A stretch of 64,000 nucleotides of DNA. Origin: Flavobacteriales bacterium. GTDB lineage: Bacteria; Bacteroidota; Bacteroidia; Flavobacteriales_E; Vicingaceae. Below are positions 1 through 8,171 of the stretch, piece by piece; position 1 is the first letter of the stretch; each line of letters starts with the position of its first letter. The translations under genes and the position numbers were made by a program. Below the pieces are notes generated by a model that ran no database searches, had not been told where the DNA came from, and worked only from the letters and a program-made list of their open reading frames with translations. The stretch is from contig JACJZB010000005.1 in assembly GCA_020635815.1 (NCBI GenBank), positions 1 through 64,000 of the forward strand. Reading direction: 5' to 3'.

Positions 1-1478
1 CTCGTATTGCCGAATTATTTAGCAATATGATGGATGATAAAAATAAAGTAATAACTTCAGATAATGTTGCATCAGTTATTGAAACAATGGGTAAACCTGA
101 GCAATATATTGATGAAGATGCTGAAGAAGAAAATGAATTTGAATCATCAAGAGAATCTAAGCATAAGACTGATAAAAAGTTATTTAGAAATCCTGACGAT
201 AGAGTACTAGGAGGTGTAGCATCTGGTCTTGCTTCATACTTTGGATTAGATGCTGTGTGGTTAAGAGTTTTCTTTTTATTAACCTTATTATTTGGTGGTT
301 TTGGAATTGTTCTTTACATCATTTTATGGATAATAATGCCAGAAGCTAAAACTACATCGGACAAATTAAAGATGAAAGGAGACCCTATAAATGTAACTAA
401 CATAGGTAGAACATTTGAAGAAGAGGCTAAAAAAGTAAATGAGAAAATTAAAAATACCGATACTAAAAAGTTTGGTTATTTCTTAGAGCAATTTTTTAAA
501 GCAATAGGTCAAATTCTTAAAGCAGTATTTAATGTTGTTGGAAATATTATTGGGTTTGCTTTTTTAGTAATAGGAGTATTTTTAGCAGTTGGTTTTATAG
601 CAGGATTAAGTGGCTCTGATATGATATATGCCATTACTTCAGATGGTGTTTTCTCAATAGAATCAAGTGCATTTTTTAACTTAATATTTGTTTCTGAAGA
701 TCAATTTCATTTAGCAATTTTTGGTATTATCCTATTAATTGGTATTCCTATTATTACCATAATATATGGTGGGCTTAAAATATTATTTAATATAAAAACT
801 CATTATTCATTTGGCATTGCTTTAACTGTATTTTGGTTAGTTGGTGTAGCTATTTGTGGTTTAATAGGAATTAAAATGGGAACAGAAATGTCTTCACAAA
901 AAACAATTACTGAAGTTCATTCAGTTCCTACTCAATATAATAACTACAATTTAACAGCAAGTACCAGAGCTATTCCTGGAAATGGAATTTTAGATGGTAA
1001 GTTTTCAGCTATTTCTTTAGATAAAGATTCTATTTATCAGGCTAATGTTAGTGTTAACATATACCAAAGTAAGACAGATAGTGCAAGACTTGTAATTATA
1101 AAACATACAAATGGGGAATCAAAGAAAGGAGCAATAACTAAAGCAAGAAACATCAACTATGCTTTTACAATAACCGATAGCACTATTAACTTGAGCAATT
1201 ATCTTTCTACAATAAAAATGGATAAAATAAGAGGTCAACGTGTAAAAGTTAAATTGTATTTACCAGAAGGAAAGTCAGTTTATCTTGACGAATCAATAAC
1301 TGAATTGATTTATGATATACCAAACGTTACCAATACTTGGGATAGAGACATGTTGAATAAAAAATGGGTAATGAGCAAGGATGGATTAATGTGTTTGGAT
1401 TGTAAAGATATTGAAGGAACAACTTCAGATGAATTGATGATTAGGTATCCAAACTTATACAATCCAGAAATTGAATAA
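1..1478 (+). CDS. PspC-domain membrane protein, 5'-truncated by the window edge
   Basis: The reading frame is open to the first base: upstream of the ATG at 27 it reads RIAELFSN, which continues the usual N-terminal region of long Bacteroidota PspC proteins, so ATG 27 is probably internal and the true start lies outside the window. Counting from ATG 27, residues about 50-108 form a PspC domain (RNPDDRVLGGVASGLASYFG followed by a hydrophobic helix). Further membrane segments lie near residues 165-190, 225-250 and 260-285, and a C-terminal soluble domain of about 190 residues follows. PspC-family proteins respond to envelope stress at the inner membrane; a PadR-type regulator often precedes them, but it would be out of view. 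Precise function unknown. Confidence 0.85.
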   Translation, partial: RIAELFSNMMDDKNKVITSDNVASVIETMGKPEQYIDEDAEEENEFESSRESKHKTDKKLFRNPDDRVLGGVASGLASYFGLDAVWLRVFFLLTLLFGGFGIVLYIILWIIMPEAKTTSDKLKMKGDPINVTNIGRTFEEEAKKVNEKIKNTDTKKFGYFLEQFFKAIGQILKAVFNVVGNIIGFAFLVIGVFLAVGFIAGLSGSDMIYAITSDGVFSIESSAFFNLIFVSEDQFHLAIFGIILLIGIPIITIIYGGLKILFNIKTHYSFGIALTVFWLVGVAICGLIGIKMGTEMSSQKTITEVHSVPTQYNNYNLTASTRAIPGNGILDGKFSAISLDKDSIYQANVSVNIYQSKTDSARLVIIKHTNGESKKGAITKARNINYAFTITDSTINLSNYLSTIKMDKIRGQRVKVKLYLPEGKSVYLDESITELIYDIPNVTNTWDRDMLNKKWVMSKDGLMCLDCKDIEGTTSDELMIRYPNLYNPEIE

Positions 1479-1607
1479 CCAATCATATGTAAATAACACC
1501 ATTAATGTAAAAATTTTAGCACAAACAAAATATATAAGTAATTTAATAGTTTAGTTAGTATCCCACCTTAATTTACCCACCTGTTTAGTTAGTGCAAAAC
1601 AGAAAGA

Positions 1608-1632
1608 GGTCGCTTTTCAAGCGGCCTTTTTT
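1608..1632 (+). terminator. Intrinsic terminator after the PspC gene
   Basis: An 8-bp stem (GGTCGCTT / AAGCGGCC, one G-U pair) with a 3-nt loop is followed directly by six T residues. It lies 130 nt after the PspC stop and just before the next gene, so it should insulate the two transcription units. Confidence 0.7.
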
Positions 1633-1663
1633 ATTACCTTTACACAGATAAAATCAAGTTATT

Positions 1664-2452
1664 ATGAACCTAGAAATCATTTGTCAGCAAGTTAATTCAA
1701 TAACAAAAGAAGTTGGTGCTTTTATAAAAAAACAACAAATTAGTGTAGCTGATGTTGAGACTAAAAGCAAAAATAGTTTGGTAACTTTTGTAGATAAAAC
1801 TGCTGAAAAAATGTTGGTTGACGAATTGTCTAAATTAATTCCTGAAGCTGGTTTTATTGCAGAAGAAGGTACTTCAACAAAAAAAGGAGAGGTTTATAAT
1901 TGGATTATTGACCCTTTAGATGGTACCACTAACTTTATTCACGGAGTACCTTGTTACTGCGTTAGTATAGGGTTAACTCGTAATGAAGAATTAGTTTTAG
2001 GAGTTATTTATGAGATAAATTTAGACGAACTTTTTTATGCTTGGGAAGGCAGTAAGGCTTATTTAAATGGAAAAGAGATTAGTGTTACTCCTACCTTCAC
2101 TTTAGAGGATAGTTTAATTGCAACTGGATTCCCTTATTACAACTACAAAAGACAAACTGAATACATGAATCTTTTTCAAGATTTAATGAAAAACACAAGA
2201 GGTTTAAGACGTTTAGGTTCTGCTGCTGTTGATTTAGCTTATGTTGCTTGTGGCAGGTTTGATGCCTTTTACGAATATAGCTTAAATCCTTGGGATGTTG
2301 CCGCTGGAGCTTTTATTGTACAACAAGCTGGCGGAAAAGTAAGCGATTTTTCTGGTGGAAATAACTATCTTTTTGGTGAAGAGATAATAGCTATCAATCC
2401 ATACATTAAAGATGAATTTTTAGCTAAAGTTCAACACTATTTTGGTAAATAG
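1664..2452 (+). CDS. Inositol monophosphatase family protein
   Basis: A 262-residue member of the Mg-dependent inositol monophosphatase/SuhB family. The metal-binding motifs are intact: EE at 67-68 (AGFIAEEGT), DPLDGTTNF with Asp83 and Asp86, and WDVAAG with Asp211 near the C-terminus. The length fits the family. Likely substrates are inositol-1-phosphate or other small phosphomonoesters; some bacterial relatives act on rRNA processing, so the physiological role is open. A TACCTTTA box at 1635-1642, one mismatch from the Bacteroidota -7 consensus, sits 21 nt before the ATG. The gene is convergent with the next one and overlaps it by 16 bp. Confidence 0.9.
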   Translation: MNLEIICQQVNSITKEVGAFIKKQQISVADVETKSKNSLVTFVDKTAEKMLVDELSKLIPEAGFIAEEGTSTKKGEVYNWIIDPLDGTTNFIHGVPCYCVSIGLTRNEELVLGVIYEINLDELFYAWEGSKAYLNGKEISVTPTFTLEDSLIATGFPYYNYKRQTEYMNLFQDLMKNTRGLRRLGSAAVDLAYVACGRFDAFYEYSLNPWDVAAGAFIVQQAGGKVSDFSGGNNYLFGEEIIAINPYIKDEFLAKVQHYFGK

Positions 2453-3081
2453 TTTTTATTCTTTTTGTCTTTTAAATCTCCACTTCGCCATGCTTTAATA
2501 AATTGTTGCCATGCAAAAGGATTAAAAATACCATAAGGTTGATATCCATTTGTTTCATATATCATCGTATGTCGGAAGTTTTCTTCTCTTTTAAAAATTG
2601 TACTTCCTTCAATAGCTAAATTACCTGACAATTCCATCAACTTTTCATTCTCTAAGTTAGATTTAGCTGATTCCAAATGTAGATCTTCCTTAAAACTTGT
2701 AAATGACTCTTTAAACTCTTCAAAACTAGGCCAAGGATAAACTTTTACTTCGTCTAACGCAATTGTTTCTTTATACATTAAATGGATTACTGAATAATTT
2801 TCATCTGTCAAAGTATCAGGGATAACAAACTGATTTCTTGAGTAACCAACTCTAGAAAATAATATTGTATCTCCTTTATGTGCCAAAATAGAGAAAAACC
2901 CATAGTAATCAGCAACTGTTCCTGTGCGAGAACTTTTTACAATAATATGAGTGTAAGGTAACGACGTTAAACTATCTCCATCAACTACAACGCCACTAAA
3001 GTAAACAATATCAGCATCAGTTTGTGCCTGAGCAAAGCAAATAGAAATTGCTAATAAGAAGGTTGTAAAAAATAATTTCAT
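2437..3081 (-). CDS. Secreted carboxypeptidase-regulatory-like domain protein
   Basis: 214 residues with a clear signal peptide (about 1-19, ending AQAQ). It is followed by a carboxypeptidase-D regulatory-like beta domain (residues about 25-105, with FSGVVVDGDSLTSLPYTHI and the YYGFFSI strand typical of such domains in Bacteroidota). The C-terminal 100 residues are charged, helical and match no family I recognise. In this phylum the fold usually marks an envelope protein facing the periplasm or surface. It overlaps the 3' end of the convergent phosphatase gene. No enzymatic motif is visible. Confidence 0.8.
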   Translation of the reverse strand: MKLFFTTFLLAISICFAQAQTDADIVYFSGVVVDGDSLTSLPYTHIIVKSSRTGTVADYYGFFSILAHKGDTILFSRVGYSRNQFVIPDTLTDENYSVIHLMYKETIALDEVKVYPWPSFEEFKESFTSFKEDLHLESAKSNLENEKLMELSGNLAIEGSTIFKREENFRHTMIYETNGYQPYGIFNPFAWQQFIKAWRSGDLKDKKNKNYLPK

Positions 3082-3349
3082 AAGTTTTATATTTTAATCA
3101 AAATTAGGTTTAAAGTAGTAAATAATCTATGATATTATTCATTAATCCCTCAAAGTCAGATTTCTTTATTAGATTCGTAATTATGTTGTAAGTGCAATCA
3201 TTTATCTTATTGTTAATCTTATTCCTGACTTTAACAACCTCATTTTAAATGTAACTTTAAAATCATTAGTTACTATTTTCTTGTATGTACCTTCAATTTA
3301 TTATTTAAAAATCTCACCCGACATAAATTCAATCATAGATAAGTATTTA
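3082..3349. other. Intergenic region with no recognised gene
   Basis: AT-rich spacer between two divergently transcribed genes. I find no ORF with coding character, no terminator and no repeat of the families seen elsewhere here; it presumably holds the promoter of the leftward secreted-protein gene. Confidence 0.5.
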
Positions 3350-3384
3350 TTGAAATTTAGAATGAAAAAATAATCCTAATTTTG
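3350..3384 (+). promoter_or_regulatory. Bacteroidota-type promoter for the 66-aa membrane protein
   Basis: TAATTTTG at 3377-3384 matches the TAnnTTTG -7 box exactly, and a TTG at 3350-3352 can serve as the -33 element although the 24-nt spacer is a little long. The box ends 19 nt before the ATG at 3404. Confidence 0.5.
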
Positions 3385-3403
3385 AGGTATAATTACTCTC
3401 AAC

Positions 3404-3604
3404 ATGAAATTAGCTTTATTAGTAATCGGTTTATTGGCTTTAGGTGTTTTTGGAATGGCCGTTAAAATCATCTTTAAAAAAGGTGGGAAGTTTGATAAAA
3501 CTTGTGCTAGTGCTAGCCGAGTTTTTGGTGAAGAAGATGAGGGTAAACCTTGTGGCTTCTGTGGTGCCATGCCCGAAGAAAAATGTAAAGGAGATGAAAG
3601 TTAA
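3404..3604 (+). CDS. Small four-cysteine membrane or secreted protein
   Basis: 66 residues: one N-terminal hydrophobic segment (about 3-23), a basic stretch (KIIFKKGGKF), then a short tail with four cysteines (TCAS, PCGFCG and EKCKG). I recognise this as a small conserved Bacteroidota family usually annotated only as membrane or secreted protein. The C-x2-C pair plus two flanking cysteines suggests a metal or redox site, but that is inference. It is a stand-alone gene with its own promoter-like box. The opposite-strand reading frame over the same bases is a shadow. Confidence 0.75.
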   Translation: MKLALLVIGLLALGVFGMAVKIIFKKGGKFDKTCASASRVFGEEDEGKPCGFCGAMPEEKCKGDES

Positions 3605-3664
3605 AAGTTTGTAAAGTAGAATGTTAAAAGTTTTTGAGAATAATTACTTTTAACTTTATAACTT
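3604..3664. repeat. AAAGTT-rich dispersed repeat tract
   Basis: Fills the space between the 66-aa gene and the 3' end of trmD with imperfect AAAGTT/AACTTT units on both sides, so it is partly self-complementary. Similar tracts lie at 4345-4437 and 9747-9840. Confidence 0.55.
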
Positions 3665-3665
3665 T

Positions 3666-4340
3666 TTACTCAAGTAAATCTGGTCTTCTTGTTTTAGTTC
3701 TTTCTAAAGCTTGTTCTTCACGCCACAATTCAATTGCTTTATGATTGCCGCCCAACAGTATTTCTGGTACTTTTAATCCTCTGTATTCTTCTGGTCTTGT
3801 ATATACTGGTGGAGCTAATAAATTATCTTGAAAACTATCTGTTAATGCCGAAGTTTCATCACTAATTACACCAGGAATTAATCGAATAATTGCATCGCTC
3901 AATATTGCAGCTGGCAACTCACCTCCCGTTAAAACAAAGTCTCCAACAGATATTTCTTTCGTAATAAATAATTCTCTAACTCGCTCATCAACACCTTTAT
4001 AATGCCCTGCTAAAATGATAATATTTTCTTTTAAAGAAAGTGTATTCACCATCCCTTGTTTCATCACCTCTCCATCTGGAGTCATATAAATTATTTCATC
4101 ATAATTCCGTTCTGCCTTTAATTTCTCAATACAATCAGCAATTGGTTGTATTTGCATTACCATACCTGCCCCACCTCCAAAAGCATAGTCATCTATACTT
4201 TTTTGTTTATTAATAGAATAATCTCTCAAATTATGAATTACCACTTTAACCAACCCTTTTTCTTGTGCTCGTTTTAAAATGGAAGCATTAAATGGACTTT
4301 CCAATAATTCTGGTAAAACAGTTATGATGTCTATTCTCAT
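3666..4340 (-). CDS. trmD: tRNA (guanine37-N1)-methyltransferase
   Basis: TrmD, the SPOUT-class enzyme that methylates G37 of tRNAs with a G36 using S-adenosylmethionine, preventing +1 frameshifting. Visible family motifs are the N-terminal MRIDIITVLPELL, GGGAGMVMQ, AGHYKGVDERVRE (knot and SAM loop) and ISVGDFVLTGGELPA. I place the start at the ATG at 4340, giving 224 residues as in other TrmDs. The frame stays open upstream to 4415, but that part is translated AAAGTT-repeat sequence and has no family similarity. Confidence 0.96.
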   Translation of the reverse strand: MRIDIITVLPELLESPFNASILKRAQEKGLVKVVIHNLRDYSINKQKSIDDYAFGGGAGMVMQIQPIADCIEKLKAERNYDEIIYMTPDGEVMKQGMVNTLSLKENIIILAGHYKGVDERVRELFITKEISVGDFVLTGGELPAAILSDAIIRLIPGVISDETSALTDSFQDNLLAPPVYTRPEEYRGLKVPEILLGGNHKAIELWREEQALERTKTRRPDLLE

Positions 4341-4344
4341 TTTT

Positions 4345-4437
4345 GAGTTAAAAGTTTGAAAGCGTAAAGTTCGTAAAGTTTTTGTTATTAATAAATTCGT
4401 TGAAACTTTCCACATTCTACTTTCTACTTTCTAACTC
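4345..4437. repeat. AAAGTT-rich dispersed repeat tract
   Basis: Imperfect units of the AAAGTT/AACTTTC/CTACTTTC type fill the trmD-bioB divergent spacer. The tract creates a spurious 25-codon in-frame extension of trmD. Confidence 0.55.
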
Positions 4438-4445
4438 CTTATGCT

Positions 4446-4453
4446 TAAATTTG
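4446..4453 (+). promoter_or_regulatory. -7 box upstream of bioB
   Basis: TAAATTTG matches TAnnTTTG exactly and ends 21 nt before the bioB ATG. No convincing -33 TTG sits at the usual distance. No BirA-type inverted operator is visible around it. Confidence 0.45.
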
Positions 4454-4474
4454 TCAACCTAATAAAACAAAATT

Positions 4475-5587
4475 ATGGCTAACACAGACAAAACTTGGAC
4501 TAAAGAAGAAATTCTTGAAATATATAATAAACCTTTAATGGAATTGATTTATGATGCTGCAAAAGTGCATAGAGAATATTTTGATCCATTAAAAATTCAG
4601 GTAAGTAAATTAATTTCAATAAAAACAGGTGGCTGCCCAGAAGATTGTGGGTATTGCCCTCAAGCTGCTCGCTACCATACTGGCATTGAAAAAAATGACT
4701 TAATGCCTGTTGAAGAGGTGCTTTCAAAAGCTGAGGAAGCAAAGAAAAATGGTTCTTCAAGAGTATGTATGGGTGCTGCATGGCGTAATGTACAAGATGG
4801 TGAAGATTTTGACCAAGTATTGGAAATGGTTAAAGGCTTAAGTTCTATGGAAATGGAAGTGTGTTGTACGTTAGGAATGGTTACTGAAAGCCAAGCAGAA
4901 CGTTTGGCTGAAGCAGGATTACACTACTACAATCACAATTTAGATACCTCTGAAGAGTATTACAAAGAAGTTATTTCTACCAGAAGTTATAATGATAGGT
5001 TAAAAACCTTAGATAACGTTAGAAAAAGTTCTTTAAAAGTTTGTTCTGGTGGAATCATTGGAATGGGAGAAAGTGTTGACGATAGAATTGGTATGTTAAT
5101 GGGCTTACAAAAATTAGCACAAGCGCCTGATTCGATTCCAATTAACGCTTTAGTACCTGTTGAAGGAACTCCTTTAGAAGAGCAAGAAATTGTACCAGTT
5201 TGGGATGTGGTAAGAATGATAGCGGTTACCAAATTGGTATTCCCTAAATCTACAGTTAGATTATCGGCAGGAAGAACTCAAATGACTAAAGAAGGACAAG
5301 CGTTATGTTTTATGGCTGGTGCTTCTTCAATTTTTGCTGGAGATAAATTACTAACAACTCCAAACCCTGGTGACAATGAAGATTTACTTATGTTTAATTT
5401 ATTAGGATTAACACCTACCGAAAAGAAAAAAGATAACGTTGGGAAAGTGAAAATTAGAAAAGAAACTAGTGCTACTGAAACCGAAGAAAAATGGAGCAGA
5501 CCTGGACATGTTATTGAACGTAACATTGAAGCTACCGAGAAAGGGAAGGCTGCAAGAAGAGCATTGAAAGAAAATAGCCCCTCTTAA
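4475..5587 (+). CDS. bioB: Biotin synthase
   Basis: Radical-SAM enzyme that inserts sulfur into dethiobiotin, the last step of biotin synthesis. The cluster motif GGCPEDCGYCPQ places Cys54, Cys58 and Cys61 as the 4Fe-4S ligands, and the family blocks YNHNLDTS, GGIIGMGE and RLSAGRTQM follow. At 370 residues it is somewhat longer than E. coli BioB because of a charged C-terminal extension after the conserved core. Its last three residues and stop (SPS-stop) are provided by a dispersed palindromic repeat. It heads a biotin cluster with bioF and bioD, interrupted by an unrelated gene. Confidence 0.97.
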   Translation: MANTDKTWTKEEILEIYNKPLMELIYDAAKVHREYFDPLKIQVSKLISIKTGGCPEDCGYCPQAARYHTGIEKNDLMPVEEVLSKAEEAKKNGSSRVCMGAAWRNVQDGEDFDQVLEMVKGLSSMEMEVCCTLGMVTESQAERLAEAGLHYYNHNLDTSEEYYKEVISTRSYNDRLKTLDNVRKSSLKVCSGGIIGMGESVDDRIGMLMGLQKLAQAPDSIPINALVPVEGTPLEEQEIVPVWDVVRMIAVTKLVFPKSTVRLSAGRTQMTKEGQALCFMAGASSIFAGDKLLTTPNPGDNEDLLMFNLLGLTPTEKKKDNVGKVKIRKETSATETEEKWSRPGHVIERNIEATEKGKAARRALKENSPS

Positions 5588-5634
5588 TCTCCCCAAAGGG
5601 GAGAAACCTCTTTCTTGAGGAGGTTAAGGAGATT
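5578..5634. repeat. CTCCCC/GGGGAG palindromic repeat overlapping the bioB stop
   Basis: Contains CCCCTCTTAATCTCCCC, an AAA loop and GGGGAG, then a second stem (AACCTC / GAGGTT class) ending in AAGGAGATTT. The bioB stop TAA lies inside the first arm. Related elements abut the stops of bioF, moeB, moaD and the esterase gene. Confidence 0.8.
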
Positions 5635-5652
5635 TAAATATAATACCACGTC

Positions 5653-5685
5653 ATTCCGGAAGTAGCGATAGCGGATATCCGGAAT
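5653..5685. repeat. Hairpin repeat with AGTAGCGATAGCG loop
   Basis: Perfect 8-bp stem ATTCCGGA / TCCGGAAT around a 17-nt loop beginning AGTAGCGATAGCG. It ends 7 nt before the ATG of the next gene, so it would lie in that gene's leader. Relatives with different but complementary stems occur at 20792-20824 and 47834-47870. Confidence 0.8.
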
Positions 5686-5691
5686 CTGTTT

Positions 5692-6273
5692 ATGAAAGAT
5701 TTAAAAGCAATAACAGTTACCCCTAAAACAGGAGGTGAATCTTTTTTAGATTATGATAAAAAGTTAGATTTTAAATTGATTAATTTTTGGTCTTGGTCTC
5801 AATCTAATTTATTAAGTAATTCATTAAGAGGTGTATTAGCCGAATTTATAGTTAAAACAGCTCTTGATATTAAAAGTGATTATAGATTAGAATGGGATGC
5901 TTACGATTTAGAAACTAAAAATGGTTTGAAGATAGAAGTAAAATCATCTGCTTATCTTCAAAGCTGGAAACAAACAACATTTTCTAAAATTTCATTTGAT
6001 ATATCACCTAAAAAAGGTTGGAATTCTGAAACTAATGAATATGCTAAAGTGGTTGAACGCCAATCTGATTTTTATATATTTTGTATTCTGAAACATCAAG
6101 ATAAAAGAACAGTAAATCCTTTAAATCTAAACCAGTGGTTGTTTTATCTCTTACCAACTCAGATTTTAAATGAACAAAAACCAACTCAAAAAACAATATC
6201 TCTAAATTCTCTTTTAAAACTCAATCCAAAAGAATGTAAATTTGATGATATTAAAAATGAAATGTCATCCTGA
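5692..6273 (+). CDS. PD-(D/E)xK-nuclease-like hypothetical protein inside the biotin cluster
   Basis: 193 residues, no signal peptide or membrane segment. The stretch LRGVLAEFIVKTAL, then WDAYDLETKNGLKIEVKSSA, has the E...D...E-x-K spacing of the restriction-endonuclease-like (PD-D/ExK) fold, with EVKSS as the likely catalytic strand. I have seen similar stand-alone proteins with the conserved WDAYDL and KIEVKS motifs but know no proven function. It separates bioB from bioF and is flanked on both sides by dispersed repeats, which suggests later insertion. It could be a nuclease, a DNA-binding relic or something else; no partner gene is visible. Confidence 0.7.
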   Translation: MKDLKAITVTPKTGGESFLDYDKKLDFKLINFWSWSQSNLLSNSLRGVLAEFIVKTALDIKSDYRLEWDAYDLETKNGLKIEVKSSAYLQSWKQTTFSKISFDISPKKGWNSETNEYAKVVERQSDFYIFCILKHQDKRTVNPLNLNQWLFYLLPTQILNEQKPTQKTISLNSLLKLNPKECKFDDIKNEMSS

Positions 6274-6360
6274 ATAATGTTTTATAGGAATAGATATTTC
6301 ACTTCAATTTGTAAATACTTCGATAAACTCAGCATGACAAATTATCGCTCAACATGACAA
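6256..6360. repeat. CTGAG..TCGAAG-family repeat remnants
   Basis: Begins with a TGTCATCCTGA arm overlapping the end of the preceding ORF and ends with CTTCGATAAACTCAGCATGAC plus a second CAACATGACA arm, so opposite ends are inverted copies of the TCATnCTGAG element. It fills the space before bioF. Confidence 0.65.
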
Positions 6361-6367
6361 GAATAAA

Positions 6368-7471
6368 ATGAAAAAACAAAACGATTATATCCAGCAACAA
6401 TTAAAAAAACGTGAAGCTGAAAATGCTTTGCGTTCGTTAAAAACCAATGAAGGGTTAATTGATTTTTGTTCTAATGACTACCTTGGGTTTTCTTCAGAAA
6501 AAGAAATACACACTTTAGATGAGGAGTTAGCTAAATATGGTGCTACAGGTTCTCGATTAATTTCTGGAAACCATAAAATTACAGAAGAAGTTGAGGCGTT
6601 TTTAGCTACATTTTATAATGCAGAATCTGCTTTAATTTTTAATTCTGGATACAATGCAAACATCGGTTTATTTTCATCTCTACCACAACGTAATGATGTA
6701 ATTATTTACGATGAACTAATTCATGCCTCCATTCGAGATGGAATGAAGTTGAGTAATGCTAACTCGTTTTCATTTAAGCATAACAATATTGAGCATCTTG
6801 AAAACAAGTTAAAAAATGCTTCGAGTAATATTTATGTTGCAGTAGAATCTATCTACTCTATGGATGGTGATGCAGCTCCTCTTATTGAAATACTTGACAT
6901 CTGTAATAAATATGATGCCGCCCTAATTGTAGATGAGGCTCATTCTGTCGGAATATATGGAAAAGGTAAAGGATTATCTGTTGAATTAGATATTGAAAAT
7001 GATGTTTTTGCAAGAATTGTTACTTTCGGGAAAGCGTATGGATGTCATGGGGCTGCTGTATTAGGGAATAAACTATTAAGAGATTACTTAATTAATTATT
7101 CGAGAGCATTTATTTACACTACTGCCCTACCTTTACACAGTATTTTAACCATTCGAAAAGCTCACAATTTCTTAAATCAAAACTTAGATAGGATTCAAAA
7201 ACTAAAAGAGAATATTGAATGTTTTCAGCACTTGACTTTTAACTTTAAACTTTTAACTTTAAACTCACCGAGCCCCATACAATGTGTAATTATTTCTGGT
7301 AATAATGAAGTAAAAGAAATGGCGACACAAATTCAAAAAAATGGTTTTGATGTTCGCCCGATTTTATCGCCTACTGTACCAAAAGGACAAGAAAGATTAC
7401 GGATTTGTATTCATAGTTTTAATACGACAGAACAAATTAACAAATTAGTTGCAGAATTAATTCCCTCCTAA
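6368..7471 (+). CDS. bioF: 8-amino-7-oxononanoate synthase
   Basis: PLP-dependent alpha-oxoamine synthase that condenses pimeloyl-ACP/CoA with alanine. Motifs in order: DFCSNDYLGFS (32-42), GATGSRLISGN (58-68), ESIYSMDGDAAPL, VDEAHSVGIYGKG with Asp189 and His192 for PLP, and TFGKAYGCHGA with Lys222 as the Schiff-base lysine. 367 residues is normal. Residues 289-300 are encoded by an AACTTTAAA-type tract like the dispersed repeat, but family alignment from memory does not prove an insertion. The C-terminal IPS and stop lie in a palindromic repeat. Cytoplasmic; second biotin gene of the cluster. Confidence 0.95.
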   Translation: MKKQNDYIQQQLKKREAENALRSLKTNEGLIDFCSNDYLGFSSEKEIHTLDEELAKYGATGSRLISGNHKITEEVEAFLATFYNAESALIFNSGYNANIGLFSSLPQRNDVIIYDELIHASIRDGMKLSNANSFSFKHNNIEHLENKLKNASSNIYVAVESIYSMDGDAAPLIEILDICNKYDAALIVDEAHSVGIYGKGKGLSVELDIENDVFARIVTFGKAYGCHGAAVLGNKLLRDYLINYSRAFIYTTALPLHSILTIRKAHNFLNQNLDRIQKLKENIECFQHLTFNFKLLTLNSPSPIQCVIISGNNEVKEMATQIQKNGFDVRPILSPTVPKGQERLRICIHSFNTTEQINKLVAELIPS

Positions 7472-7552
7472 AAAGGAGGGTTAGGGAGGTGTTTAATCTT
7501 ACATTTGTATAAAACAAAAAGTCTTCTCTTTGGGAAGATTTAGATGGGCTTT
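7462..7552. repeat. CCCTCC/GGAGGG palindromic repeat between bioF and bioD
   Basis: CCCTCC-TAAAAA-GGAGGG hairpin containing the bioF stop, followed by a TTAGGGAGGTGTTT arm and, after a spacer, a degenerate second copy (CTTTGGGAAGATTTAGATGGGCTTTA) ending just before the bioD ATG. Same class as the element at the end of bioB. Confidence 0.7.
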
Positions 7553-7555
7553 ATT

Positions 7556-8167
7556 ATGAAAACTTACTTTATAACTGGAATAGGTACTGATGTTGGTAAA
7601 ACTGTAGTTGCTGCAATTTTAACCGAAGCACTTGAAGCCGACTATTGGAAACCCATTCAAGCTGGTGATATAGAAAACTCCGATACAATAAAGGTTCAAA
7701 ATTTAATTTCAAATTCTAAGACTGTTTTCCACAAAGAAAGTTATCAATTAACGCAGCCAATGTCGCCACATGCTGCGGCAAAAATAGATAATATTGAAAT
7801 AGATTTAACTAAAATATCTATTCCAGAAACCGAAAACAATTTAATTATCGAAGGTGCTGGAGGATTAATGGTTCCTTTAAATGACAGCCAATTAATTATT
7901 GATTTAATTAAAAAAATAGATGTCGAAACTATTTTAGTTTCTCAAAATTATTTGGGAAGTATCAATCATACTATACTAAGTTTAGAAAGTTTAAAAGTTA
8001 AAAAGTTGAAAGTTGCTGGTATTATCTTTAATGGTAATGAAAACAGAGAAACTGAGCAGTACATTCTAAATTATACTGGGGTTAAGTTTCTTGGAAGAAT
8101 AAACAACCATACAGCAATCAATAAAGAGGTGGTTTTAAGTTATAAAAATGAATTCCATTCTCTTTAA
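7556..8167 (+). CDS. bioD: Dethiobiotin synthetase
   Basis: ATP-dependent ring closure of 7,8-diaminononanoate with CO2 to dethiobiotin. The N-terminus carries the family P-loop GIGTDVGKT, and EGAGGLMVPL is the second conserved block. I start at the ATG at 7556 (MKTYFITG, 203 residues); the in-frame ATG four codons upstream lies in repeat sequence. Codons about 142-154 (SLKVKKLKV) resemble the AAAGTT repeat, but the protein has no extra length there. bioA, bioC and bioH are not in the window. Convergent with ppa, with 4 bases between the two stop codons. Confidence 0.94.
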   Translation: MKTYFITGIGTDVGKTVVAAILTEALEADYWKPIQAGDIENSDTIKVQNLISNSKTVFHKESYQLTQPMSPHAAAKIDNIEIDLTKISIPETENNLIIEGAGGLMVPLNDSQLIIDLIKKIDVETILVSQNYLGSINHTILSLESLKVKKLKVAGIIFNGNENRETEQYILNYTGVKFLGRINNHTAINKEVVLSYKNEFHSL

Positions 8168-8171
8168 TCTT

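Noticed and set aside
3376..3570. Gene on the minus strand opposite the 66-aa membrane protein
   Set aside because: It is the antisense of a conserved protein with its own promoter box; composition is typical of a shadow frame.
4341..4415. A longer N-terminus for TrmD
   Set aside because: The extra 25 codons are AAAGTT-repeat sequence and the family starts at MRIDIITV, so the ATG at 4340 is the start.
4430..4475. BirA-type biotin operator upstream of bioB
   Set aside because: Only a single TTGTCAACC-like half-site is present with no inverted partner, and BirA here has no DNA-binding domain.
7979..8015. Repeat insertion inside bioD
   Set aside because: The AAAGTT-like stretch does not lengthen the protein compared with the family pattern I know; it may be chance composition.
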